DNA of 64,000 nt, from positions 372,001-436,000 of the forward strand of contig VNKQ01000010.1 of NCBI GenBank assembly GCA_016508695.1. Direction: 5' to 3'. Both the position numbers and the translations under genes were made by a program. Below are positions 33,786 through 44,790 of the stretch, one piece after another. Positions within the stretch are counted from its first letter, which is position 1. Every line of letters starts with the position of its first letter. This DNA comes from Hyphodiscus hymeniophilus (taxonomy: Eukaryota; Ascomycota; Leotiomycetes; Helotiales; Hyphodiscaceae). The notes under the pieces were generated by a model that was not told the DNA's origin, did no database searches, and saw only the letters and a list, made by a program, of their open reading frames with translations.

Positions 33786-35678
33786 ATGGTTGGGAGTCAG
33801 GAAGTGGATCAACTGGTGCGAAGAGTGAAAGGCGCTGGCATGGTAAACAAAATTCTACACGGCATATGTCAAGCTGAAGGAATGTCCAAAGTTGGCGTCA
33901 AGGCAGACCTACAAACCCGAATTATCGAGAGTAAGTCATTTCATATCTAGGAGGAACTGCAACTATCTCACTTGACTTCCCAAGTGCGCCTCAATCAGAC
34001 TTTTCAACTGACCTTGATGCTCACGGCAGGAATCCAATTATACAATCGAAATCGCGACGATCGTTCCTTCAGCCGCCTGAAGAGTATGATCGAGGACCCC
34101 ACTGCCATTCCACAACCAGGCTTTCAAAGCAACGCCGCCATGGCTACCTCTTCTTCTCCCCTTCCTGCCGGCCCAGCATCGTATGCAAGTTATCATGCTC
34201 CAGGTCCAAGTCCAGCGGTGCGTGGCCAAGGTTATCTTGACTTTAAGCCCAGCCCGTTCTACAAATTCCATGAACAAGTTGGCGAGACCAAGACGTTGGA
34301 GGGTAGGTATCGATTCAATGGCAAGGGACCTAGGGCTGACACTATATCAGTAATGGCAAACCACCGACATGCATCCAGCGTCACGCTGAGAACCAACCAG
34401 AGTGCGGCACTGGCTAAAGTCGTCACTGATCCCTCCTACAGAGTGATGGTATTTTGCGCAGGCGACAACCATGGCCGACAGGATATTGCGTTCCCTCATC
34501 AGTCGGAAGTAAAGGTCAATACGGGTGACGTGAAAGCAAATTTACGAGGTCTGAAGAACAAACCAGGCTCTACGAGACCAGTAGACATCACAAAGGAGCT
34601 CCGTCTCAAGGTTCCTAATTACAACAATACTGTCGAACTAACATATGCTCTGACGACCAAGGTAGATGGCGGCTCTTTATGCGTTAGCTGCCTTCATCCC
34701 CAATCCAGCATTCATTTCCCCATTGCTTAATATCCCTTGGCACCGCAGTTGGAAATACGGTATACTAATGTTGACGTAGAAATTCTATCTAGCCATCTGG
34801 GTCGTCAAGCTAGTCCCAGTTGAAGAATTAGTCAAGAAGCTGGAGTCTGGACGAAGGATAGCTAAGGAGACGGTCCTCAATGATAGTAAGTGTTTTTCAG
34901 ACACGAAACCTCTCCATGCTTACTTCCAATAGTGGCCAGCAAGGCTCGTGATGCCGATATTGTGGCGACAGCCTCTGTCTTGTCACTGAAATGCCCCTTG
35001 TCAACTTTGCGCATTGACTTGCCATGCCGATCAATCTCTTGCCGGCATAATCAGTGCTTCGATGCTACGTCGTATCTTCAACTGCAAGAGCAAGGTCCAA
35101 CATGGCTCTGCCCCATTTGCAATAATTCGGCCCCTTTCGAAAATCTAGCGGTTGATGAGTGAGTATCATGACTTGTCATATTCTTGTACAATGCTAATAG
35201 TGTGGTCAGGTACGTGAGAGATATCCTTAGGACCACGTCAAAACATATTGACCAGGTCACCGTCCAACCCAGCGGCAAATGGGAACTCTATGCCCGACCA
35301 GAACCTACCTCGAACTCAAATGGCATTGCGAGTAGCGATGACGATGACGACCTTGTCGAGATCACCAAGTCCGGTGATAGTATTCGAATGAGCACACCCC
35401 GGACATACGCAACTCCAGTCCCTGCCGCTGTTGCTGCCGCATCAAGAATGCGAGAAGCATCTACATCCTCCTCTGCTACAAGGCAAGGTTCAACCAGTGC
35501 GAAGCGACCCGCACCAGTTATCGATCTCACCTCGAGCGGTGACGAGGACGATGAGCCAATTGCTCGTCAGCCAAAGCGTCAATTTACCACAAATAGCCTT
35601 AGCGGTCTTTCCGCTTCTAGTACTCCAGCATATCGACCTGCTCTTCCCACCTCGAATGGATACTCGCCCCGCACTTGA
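33786..35678 (+). CDS. SIZ1: SIZ/PIAS-type SUMO E3 ligase
   Basis: Nuclear E3 ligase that promotes SUMO transfer from Ubc9. Exons: 33786-33930, 34030-34302, 34351-34661, 34780-34885, 34933-35158, 35210-35678; product 509 aa, shorter than yeast Siz1. Residues 1-60 form a SAP-type DNA-binding region (ILHGICQAEGMSKVGVKADLQTRI). The PINIT domain occupies about 115-265 (SPFYKF, VMVFCAGD, DVKANLRGLKNKPGSTRPVDIT, YLAIWVVKLV). The SP-RING lies at about 299-340 with CPLSTLRI, CRSISCRHNQCFD and CPICNN, giving the Cys/His zinc ligands. The C-terminal region is disordered and carries two candidate SUMO-interacting motifs, DDDDDLVEIT and PVIDLTSSGDEDDE (Val at about 457). All intron phases fit; the introns of 99 and 118 nt are longer than the others. 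Confidence 0.9.
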
Positions 35679-36224
35679 AGCTTTGCGGGTTTCTCATTTT
35701 ATGATTGATTCCCTAGTTGAGCTTCTTCAGTGTACAATATATCTTGATTTTCAAAGACGTTATTATCGAGAGCTCATCCGGCGTTGTGGGGGAATGGACG
35801 TTTGGAATGGAAAACAGCATGGCGTCTGGGTAAGCAAATAGCATCGCTTGCATTCATCTTTGCTGGAGGACTGCTTTATCTGAATGAGCATCGAGAGGAT
35901 TAACTGTCTCTCCCACCGAAGAAATAAACGAATACTAGATTTCTGCTTTTATGTGACTTAAAGACCCTTAATGTTCTTTTTAAACCCGAACCTAAGACCA
36001 GCCAGTCTCTTCAAACAATGAGTAGAAACAACAGCATCATTCTGTAGAAAGCAAGTAGTCGAAAGGCTTTCCCAAAAATATCTCTTTATAAAGCAAAAGC
36101 CCCTGAACCAAAGCGATCGGCGAACCGAGCTCCAACCTCCGACTCCACATCCGGCCTCACAAGCTCTCCATACCCAGCTCTCTACCATACCATAACCTCC
36201 CACGACACCTTCACATGAACCAGG
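35679..36224. other. intergenic region
   Basis: Between SIZ1 and TRS33, both on the plus strand. It holds the SIZ1 3' UTR and the TRS33 upstream region; no gene is supported. Confidence 0.5.
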
Positions 36225-37145
36225 ATGTCATTCGAATCCCCTCTCCCACCCTACAACGCCTCCGACCCCAATGCGACTTTCCTCAACTCCTCCTGTCTCG
36301 ATCTCCTCATGATAGAGCTGGTGCCCATGGCGTATCGCATCGTCAATGAAGTAGATGCTGATCCGGCCATATCGGCGGTAGTGGGGAAGGAGGAGGGGAG
36401 TTTAAAAAGTAGGCAAACGGGCATTGGGACGCCTGGGGAAGCACGGAATGGTGGTGATGCGAATGAGACGGGGAAGAAGATGGACGAGGATGAGGAGAGA
36501 GACGCGGTGTTCTATCGGCTGGAGCTGTTGGGGTATAGAGTCGGACAGGGGCTGGTTGAACGGTATGTTCTGCGCCTTTTCGGGGAAATCCAGTTCGAGA
36601 TGGAGATACAGGAGGAGTGTCGTTCGGAGCATGTGCCTGTTGGAGAGACTGCCTTGATACGATCATGAGTGGCTGCTAATGTCTCTCTTCTCCGAAGGTT
36701 CTCCCGCGACCGTCCACGCTTTACTGATACGTTGGACGTGATTAAGTTCCTCTGCAAAGACCTGTGGATGTTGGTATTCAGGAAACAGATCGATAATCTC
36801 AAGACAAATCACCGAGTTCGTACCCTACCCTTCGCCCTCAACAAACTACCTGTATTAATTCTGAAAAACAGGGCGTGTATGTATTGACAGACAACTCTTT
36901 TCGCCCTTTTTCACGGATGAGTACAGTAGCTGGAGGACAGGCAGTAATTAGAGCGCAACCGGTATGTCTGAGGTGTATTCTGTATACAACTGGAGGATCG
37001 CTAATGAGTGCAGTTCCTGTGGTTTCCATGCGGTATTATCAGAGGTGCTCTTGCGAGTATGGGCATAAATGCGACTGTACAAGCGGAGACATCAGAGCTA
37101 CCTGGTGCAACGTTCCAGATCAAATCGGTGGCTATGAAATCATAA
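36225..37145 (+). CDS. TRS33: TRAPP complex subunit Trs33 (TRAPPC6-like)
   Basis: Core subunit of the TRAPP complexes that activate Rab GTPases in ER-Golgi and intra-Golgi traffic. Exons 36225-36562, 36698-36815, 36872-36961, 37014-37145; introns 135, 56 and 52 nt; product 225 aa. The Bet3-like fold is recognisable: CLDLLMIELVPMAYRI at the N terminus, VFYRLELLGYRVGQGLVER across the first junction, IKFLCKDLWMLVFRKQIDNL, GVYVLTDN and FLWFPCGIIRGALASMGI. An acidic, charged insert of about 60 residues sits between helices 1 and 2, as in other filamentous fungi. The second intron has the unusual donor GTTCGT; reading phase and protein continuity both require it. Confidence 0.9.
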
Positions 37146-37665
37146 AACAGTGGCTTCGCAAAGGAGTGCAGTGGTTTGGTCATATCGTGCGAATTAGCGG
37201 CATTGAAGGCGTTGGGGACATATCATGGGTTCTAGAATTGGGACGGGAAATGGCAGCATAGCGGAACAGCATGACAATACAATGCGAGGATTTTTAAAGC
37301 TTTTTGCTCCATTAAGTCATACCGATCATCAAAACCATCCCAGCAGACATTTGTGTTGCCTTGAGAACACAATGCGCCCAACAGCATTTTCCTCTCGTAC
37401 TCATCCTCCGGTCCCACCAATCAGTCTCATCCGTCTAGGAAAGCAGGAACGAAAGAGAAGGAACATAAGCACCACACTCTCAAATTCGAGAAGCCATTTA
37501 CAGCCTATCTAAGCAAGCGCCAACGATCAGTCAAGGAATCTTACCAGACCTATCGAAAGGCCGTCCGGAAATCAAACGAGCCTAGGAGACAAATGACATT
37601 TGATGCAGGGCGCTCTTGTCTTGGCAGAAGGGAGTTGAAACTGATGGAAAAGACGTAGGGGAAGA
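37146..37665. other. convergent intergenic region
   Basis: Between the 3' ends of TRS33 and malate dehydrogenase. No gene is supported. Confidence 0.5.
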
Positions 37666-38973
37666 CTACTTTTGAGGTGGGTTGTGTGCGAACGTAACGC
37701 CCTTCTCGATGTTGCCCTTCAATCCTTCCACGCAGGCCTTGAGAAGCGTCTTCTCGCTCTCGTTGAGGTTGGCGAGTGGGTTCGAAGCTTTCTCGGCTCC
37801 GTTGGTCTGTTCGCTTGTCAGTAAGAGTTCTGGGAGTTGGAATTGGTTTCTTACGCCAAGCTCCACAGGAACGGAGAAGAAGTCACATCCGGTCTCTTTG
37901 GCAATAGCTTCCCCGCCTGGAACACCTGGAAGGTAGACGAAAGTAGGCTCGACAATACCCTTCTCACCATTCAGGCCTCTGAGGACCTTCTCCGCGAAGC
38001 TTCTCTGGCTTTAGTTCAACCTTCCAATGGAGACTGGCAGACTTACCGGTATCCAGCGTAGGCCATGGAAAGAGTGGCGGATCCAGCACCATCCTTAGCC
38101 TTGACAACCTCATCACCACCAAACTGTACGCGCTTGATCAAAGCCTCCAACTTGTCATCGGGAATCTTAACAGAAGGCTTAGCCTGGCTGAATAGAGGGA
38201 CGATGGTCTCTCCAGAGTGACCACCAATGACTGGGATGGTCAAATCTTGTGGGTTTGCAGTGCCGACGATTTCAGCAACGAAGGTTTCAGCGCGGACAAC
38301 ATCGAGGGTGGTGACGCCGAACAAACGTTGAGCGTTGAAGACCCCCTTGGCCTTGAGGACCTCGGCAGCGATTGGGACGGTGGAGTTGACGGGATTAGAA
38401 ATGATCAAGATATAGGCCTTGGGAGCAACTTCGGCGATAACTTCAATGAGGCCCTTGACAATGCCGGCGTTGATGTTAAAGAGATCATCGCGGGTCATAC
38501 CTGGCTTGCCTATATATAATCCGTTAGCCCTGGTCTTCAACATACAATTAGAATAGCCCTACGGGGAATTCCAGCAGGAATAACAACGATATCCGCATCT
38601 TTGAAAGCAAGTTTGGCTCCATCATCCTTCGGGAGGTAGCCAGTGATTTTCTATATCCCTATCAGCTCTTTCCTCCCTTTGTATTGAGGTAGATGTACGT
38701 ACGGCGGGTGAGGAGATGTGGGACAGATCGGCTGCGACACCTGGGGTATTGACGACATCGTATAGTGCCAACTCGGTGATCAAGGGAGAGGTCTTGAGGA
38801 GGAGGGACAATGGCTGTGTGCATAATGGTTAGCAATTGATTGAAGTAAAAAGTCTCTCCCACTACTTACTTGTCCGATTCCTCCGGAAGCACCAGCCACC
38901 ACTATGTTACCATCAGCATAGACTCCTAGTTGCTGCTTGGTTGTCGTCGTTACGTACCAGCCTTAATTCCCAT
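37666..38973 (-). CDS. malate dehydrogenase, cytosolic type
   Basis: NAD-dependent interconversion of malate and oxaloacetate. Seven exons in coding order: 38958-38973, 38870-38901, 38703-38813, 38563-38650, 38047-38509, 37855-37999, 37666-37806; product 331 aa. The NAD motif GASGGIGQPL begins at residue 9, with IPRKPGMTRDDL (substrate Arg loop), ISNPVNSTVP, TTLDVVRAETF and GGHSGETIVPL (catalytic His). The N terminus MGIKAVVAGASGG has no presequence and the C terminus PPQK has no peroxisomal signal, so a cytosolic enzyme is likely; fungal mitochondrial MDH has a different AVLGAGGG-type start after a presequence. The acceptor of exon 6 is ambiguous: AAG at 38000-38002 gives YRFAEK as in relatives, AG at 38003-38004 would add one Ser. 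Confidence 0.9.
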
Positions 38974-39781
38974 ATTTGCAGGTTTGGGGAGTGTAATTTG
39001 TCTGAAGAATGATGTTAATTTTACCCCGCACTTGTTGTTCTCAACATTTGCATGAGTAGAAACACAAGTAGAGAACGTACCTGTTCTCTTAAGATCTGAG
39101 GTCTTACAGGAAAAGCAAGTTATCAGTCAAGTATTTTTAGATGGGTATAGGGAATGGAGCAATGGAGGGCAGAAGACTTCGTGAAGGCGTTGGAGGGGTT
39201 GAGAAGCTGTTCCTTATGAGCGGGCCAGAAGCGAGGTGTTGCGAGCTAATGAATGGCGAGTGGAATTCGGCGAACGTTACTGTACCTTTCAAATGTAATG
39301 TTTACGCAAAGATCGAAGTTCAAGCCTATGATTCAGGATTGCAAAGCACGAAAACTGTATACTTACTGTACTTTAAGCCTCGACAGGATGAGTTCGCGTT
39401 CAGTCTAACCGTACAAGCGAACAAAGATGGCCGAGCTTCGGGAAGGATCGGACGAGACACCGGGTTACTTGTAATTCATTCTGCGAATATTGCCGATAGG
39501 CATCGCCTTTCACATGTGCTCAACGTTCCTCCATACATTCTCGGTCCCTTGGATATATCATATTTTGGTCAAGGTTTGGTGTTCAGGAGCTCAATTCTCT
39601 ACAACCAAGCGATGTACTCCTTTCCTATGTGACCATGTATCACATCGTGAGAGCAAAAACTAGGTGATGACTTCCATTCCTATGCATGCCAGTCCACAGT
39701 CCAGCCCAAGTATCATGAAGCCACAATAGGAATCCATTCATCGAGCCTACGCGCAAAAGGCCCCTTCATCTAAGCGAATCT
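38974..39781. other. upstream region of malate dehydrogenase, with a leader intron
   Basis: About 0.8 kb. A likely 5' UTR intron of the malate dehydrogenase gene lies at 39002-39080 on the minus strand (donor GTACGT, acceptor CAG); the upstream side of the splice has an in-frame TAA, so it does not extend the protein. The plus-strand frame at 39141-39632 overlaps this promoter and looks spurious. Confidence 0.5.
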
Positions 39782-40534
39782 TTACTCTTCCTTCTCCGCC
39801 GCCTTCTTTGCCTTTGTACCACGGGTCTTTCTCTCTGGGAGATCCTTCTTTGGTCGTTGGGATTGGCGGATGGCAGATGCGCGAGCGACAGCAGACGAAC
39901 GGAGATCGGAGCGGTATCCAGACTTGGCGGTAATGTTGACAATGGACTTGTAGGTGCTGGAGAATGGTTAGTCTAGGTTCCCTTGCAGCCCTTGGGGAAA
40001 GGTTAGAAAATGGTCGTACCTTCTTGTGGACTTGTTGCTTCCGAAGGTAGTGGTGTGGTAGTTGGATCCAGGTCGTTGAACGTGCTTGGTCTTCTTGGTA
40101 GTAAGAACAACACCTCCCTTGTCGCCCTTAGCGGGTGAGACACCAATAGCCTGTCCATATCATCAGTACCCGTCTCTCAGATATCTCTCTTCGTGACTCA
40201 TTCGTGATCGTACCTTGTCGTTGACGAATCCGGCTTGCTATAACATAAATTAGTATTTGCCTTGTAATTCAAAGCCCAGGACACAAACCTTGCGCGAGTG
40301 GGTGTTGGTCAAGTTGAGGGGATCCTTGGAGAATCTAATACCGCCAGTAGTATTGCGCTTCACGAGGAAAGCATTCTGGTTTCCTGGGCCAAATAATCAG
40401 CCTTCATTTCGTCCAACACTCCGCTGCGGCTGTCTCCTCCTCAGTCGCCAGCTAACAAGGGAAAACGTACGGGTGATCTCCCAGATCAGGTCGGAAGACA
40501 CATGGCTCGAATGGTGGTGGTGAGTTGGCGACAT
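39782..40534 (-). CDS. RPL28: 60S ribosomal protein eL28
   Basis: Large-subunit ribosomal protein L28e, present in most eukaryotes but missing from Saccharomyces. Exons in coding order: 40471-40534, 40289-40383, 40214-40237, 40020-40150, 39782-39956; product 162 aa. The start MSPTHHHHSSHVSSDLIWEIT is followed by RNQNAFLVKRNTTGG, FSKDPLNLTNTHSRK, AGFVNDKAIGV, and a basic C terminus (QSQRPKKDLPERKTR, GTKAKKAAEKEE). One internal exon codes for only eight residues. Five exons in a small ribosomal protein gene are normal in moulds. The family name is eL28; it is unrelated to the yeast gene also called RPL28 (uL15). Confidence 0.9.
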
Positions 40535-40929
40535 TTTTGCGATTCTTGTCTTGAAAGTCTCTCTCAACGCTGAACTTCAATCTGAATGAACAAAAATCGT
40601 GTGCGCGGCTAGACCAATCAACTTCTGATTTTTGCCGAACCCAGGTAGCTTCACGCTTACGTTAGTGTGGACACAGATCACGTGGAATCGACCCCTACTT
40701 CAGAGCGCATTGACGGAAAGACCCTCGAAGGTCTGAATCCGGACTTTCGGCGAAGGCAGGGCGCCACGACGATAGCATCAATAATGAGCTGACTGATTTT
40801 ACCATTCATTTCGCAGACCGACCAAGTCTAACTGGCAACTCTTCACAATTCCTTTCGCCACAAACTCCTTTCGATTCTACCAGGTGTTCCTCTGTCTAAG
40901 CAGACTCGTCCCGCTGAGTTGATGTGACG
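40535..40929. promoter_or_regulatory. divergent upstream region of eL28 and the DUF2015 gene
   Basis: A 395-bp interval between two divergent start codons. No gene is supported and no specific site is recognised. Confidence 0.5.
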
Positions 40930-41385
40930 ATGGGGTATTTACTCTACACAAGTGTCTTCGTGCTCCTCATTCTTTCAAGTGGTAAACTCCTTCTCATCTG
41001 CTCTATTTATTGACTTCAAGCTAAGATGACCCCAAAAGCCGCTTTCATTACACGTTCGTACTGGCTGCCCTCCCTTCGCGCCCGCATGCCATCCGTCGAA
41101 ATCCCAGGGTCCTCTTATCTATACTCGAGACTCCCAGCTACCTTTGCCGGTGACATCGAAGCCGGTCTCTCCTCCTCAGCTTTCGACCTCAGTGGCAATG
41201 TTGCGGGTGGGGATAGTAGGGCTGGTTTGGATGATGCAAGTAAGAAGGAAATTCAGAAGATTATGAGGAATCAACGAGTTGGATTCGATGAGGCGAGAAG
41301 GATTTACATCGAGGGACGATTTGCGAAGAACGGAATTGCACCGGATGGAAGACCGAGGGATCCGAAGTTCGTCTCTTTTTCGTGA
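40930..41385 (+). CDS. DUF2015 family small membrane-anchored protein
   Basis: Fungal protein of 132 aa, exons 40930-40981 and 41039-41385 with a 57-nt intron. Residues 1-20 (GYLLYTSVFVLLILSSAAF) form one membrane anchor or signal anchor. The conserved part reads RSYWLPSL, YSRLPATFAGDIEAGLSSSAFDL and the C-terminal block VGFDEARRIYIEGRFAKNGI then APDGRPRDPKFVSFS, which I know from DUF2015. Function unknown. The acceptor is the AAG at 41036-41038; splicing there removes the downstream ATG at 41026, which is therefore not the start. Confidence 0.85.
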
Positions 41386-44300
41386 CCTTTTGATGAGGGA
41401 GGGATAATGAAGGATGAGCATAAGGGAAAGGAATGTGAGTAACGGGCCACACAGAAAGAGATTTGTTACTGTCTATCAACGAACGAAATGGATTTGTTGC
41501 GCTAGGAAAGTCAGCAATTCTTCATCTGAGCTTTCTATCTTTCTACCCAGCTGGTTCCGATGCGAGGTATTCCTCGGCAGCACTACGACTCGGCCTTCAG
41601 CATGTAGCGATCGAATGGGGTTATGGGGCTTCAATTCGGACAGCCGCCCAAGCAGGATCAACTGTGTATTAGCCTCGTTTCATTTGTCCACTGTCATACC
41701 AAATGCGCTTTTGAATAGCAAGAATGGATTGAATGCAAAATTACGACTTCGCTATACGTGACAGACAGCCGCAAAGTTGGGCAAAGTTGTAAAGAATCAC
41801 CACACGAATGAGAAGATTTTGCATAGTTGCTACACTTCTAAAATTTTAGAATACAAGGATACACTGGTAGTTTCAAGTCTGGGTTATATCCAGACTCTGC
41901 GGTTATCCAGTGATGCAGAGCTTCGATTTGTTATGCGAAACGGTGCCTAGCTACATCGCTCGTGGCTCCCAAACCCAATATCTGTCTCTATCTATGATGC
42001 CTAAGTTTCACACTCCAAAAGCCAAAAAGCCTCGAAAAGAAGACGTTGGAAGATCACTGTCACCATGGTGGTTCTGAACAAGACTTTCTGCGCCAATACA
42101 GGGCATATGATGATGGCCGATTATAGGTGCTTTATTAAAGATAAAATGGGTGTCTGAGAAGGCTTTCACTCGAATCGTCGCGTACTTATCACTGACAGCG
42201 AGACAAGTGGTCCGATGGGTCTGGTTTCCGTATCAGCGGTAGCAGCGAGACCAAGTTGCATAGGTACTGGAGAGAAGAATTCTCATCAATGGCGAAGAAG
42301 CAATTTGTGTGCAGAAGTTGCTGTACCGGGGAGTTATAGATATTGTGTAGGGGTGTCATCTGATTTCAACAACAGGATCCGAATCGTCGAAGAATATGAT
42401 TTAATTTGCGTTCACCTCACAACCACGATGAGCTACAGAGTGGTGGACGAACTAGTTATACCGTGGAATCTCAACTCGCGACTCAATAATGTACTGTGCT
42501 TGATTGGATTATGGAGTGAGATTGTTGGTATTAATCTGTGTTTTCATCGGATCAGTATCATAATTACAGCACAGCAAAAAAACCGTGTCATGAGGGAAGT
42601 TCAGGTCATTGCGAATAAGCCTAAGTGTGGATTGTCAAGTCCAAATCCGTCCTACCTTGCGCAACTGAGCTTCCCTCCCTTGATACTTTGATCCTTCTTC
42701 GCTTCCAGCTCATCAACGTCTCACGTCGCACCTACCTGTGCAGCCGGTTGGATTACGAAGACACTCTCTGTAAACTCAGGAATATTGGAAAACTGACAAC
42801 GATCATTTGGCGGGGAGTGAGAGGACTGCTGAGTCGTGTTACGGATCACAGAGAGTGAAGAAAGAGATTTCGAGCCTGTCGATTCGAGAGATCGAGCTAT
42901 CTCTACCCATGAACCCCTTCACATGACTGGTGCTTCTACCACCTTTCCTGGGTTCCATCAACAGCTGTAGCTGCACCTCATGGACTGCAGCTCAGGGAGG
43001 AACACGATTACCTTTCAGCCTAAGGAATCAGGACAGTGGCTATTATGCAACAAAGAACGAAAGGTAGTTGCATCTAACAAGCAAATAACATTGTATAAAA
43101 GGAACAAAATAAGTCACTTTCTAAATCTGCAATATTCCGCATGGGAGAGCAGCTCTTTATTGTTTCCGAGGACCACGCCTTTTTGCTTTGTTCCTGACAG
43201 GGAGAGTGCAGGCTCCACAATTTCGTCGGGGAAGCCTCCGTACAGACGGGACAGTATGCCATATGTTTTATGTCTGCAAATCTAAGCTCGTTAAATGGAA
43301 TGAAAGGAAGAGAGGTGTGCTGTGTTTTAGATGAGCTGCTTGCTCCCCACGTAAGGTGGGAGGGATATCTGTGTATGTAAGCAGGTCTAGCTTCGGCCTT
43401 TGAGACTCGAGATATAGGTAAGCTCAGAATGATATCAACACTATGAATTACAAGAGTTCCCTAGAAGTTGATTAGTGAGCTGTGAATTTTCTTCTCCGAT
43501 GTCTTGGTGGTCAGGACCGAGTTGCAACGTTTCTGCGGGTATTGCCCGTGATACTGGTGATATAGATAGATCCCTTTGCTCAATTACCCTAGGTAGGTAT
43601 GTGATTCCGCAAAAGCTCTGGTGAGACATCCCTACATTTCTGCACTTACGGGCCTGTGTGGATATACTAAATAGAAGGGTAGGCCTGAAGAGCAGCTTTG
43701 AGAAATTGGGAGCCCTTTCCAGCTAGCCATCTTCTGTGGCCGACCTCAGGCTCGCGCAGGGCATGGGATTGCCCAAGGTTCACGGTTCTCCCCGTGTCCT
43801 TACGAGATGCACGACACCCATGCCGCAGAAGTTTGACTGGTTGCCCGCTTGAAGCTACGGTTGAAGCTGCGGTTGAAGCGCTTCGGGGTGTGGTACGGGT
43901 TGAGGCAGACGGACTTGCATAGAGACGAACGGGTTGGTGCCAGAAGCTTGTGCTACGGCATCATGAGCAGAAGGCTGTCTATCCGTTGTGGCAATACACG
44001 ACTGACACGGATGCGTGCACAGTTCCGACTTATTTGTCCACAGTGTGTGATCTGCATCAAAGGGTGGAGAGTTCTATATACGAAAAGGGTACAGAGGTGA
44101 AAGTTATTGTAGATGGCGATGGTTACATGAAGAAAGGAGGCTGGGTCTCGCTTCGGCCTGCTTAGCCTTTCTTTGACATGTCGTCCAATAGGTACATGTA
44201 CAGCTACGCTACTATGCAGGGCATGTCCCGCATAGCGCTGGGTTGGGTGAGTTGGGAAGAGAAGCATCCTCACTCAATCAGCCGCCCGCTGATTGCTTGC

Positions 44301-44790
44301 GGGCTTGACCCAGCCCACCCTTCCTTCCCCCAGAAAGGATCTAACACATACCCTTTCCTACCCGACAGGAGTAAAGTCTGCATTTCCACCACGCTTCTCC
44401 TCTTTCCGTCCTTCCCCATCCATCACCCTCCGAATCTTCTACTGCTCGAATTGCTTCTCCAACACCCAAATCCTCCCCTTGAAACAGCTCCATCGTTCCC
44501 ATCGACAACCCCTACACTCCATTACCTACTCCACCCGAGTAGTGTCCTTGCGCCAGAGCTTGACCTTGCAGTCGCGCACGATTTTCGACATTTGCCCTGT
44601 TTGGCGCACGCCCGCGTGAGCTTGATCCGAGGCTCCAGTTCCCACAATCTTCGACAACAACATCAATCGCCACTAATAGGTAGAAGAAGTGCGCAGCTTA
44701 TTTTGGGAGGATCTCGTCACCTAGCTTCAACAGATCTCACCGCGATTGAGACATCTCATTGTTACCATTCCCGAGCTCAACTCGCATCCG
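41386..44790. other. long intergenic region upstream of TUP1
   Basis: About 3.4 kb without a supportable gene. The frame at 42215-42691 shows no family. A three-unit 12-bp repeat (TTGAAGCTRCGG) lies at about 43849-43884. The last 500 bases before TUP1 are pyrimidine-rich and are likely its promoter and long leader. Confidence 0.45.

Noticed and set aside
39141..39632. 163-codon plus-strand frame
   Set aside because: It overlaps the malate dehydrogenase promoter and leader intron and has no protein features.
41026..41385. Start of the DUF2015 protein at 41026
   Set aside because: The conserved membrane N terminus lies in an upstream exon (40930-40981), and splicing at 41038 removes this ATG.
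44178..44790. 216-codon frame upstream of TUP1
   Set aside because: Pyrimidine-rich leader read through; composition is Ser/Pro/Leu without motifs and the TUP1 start is clear.
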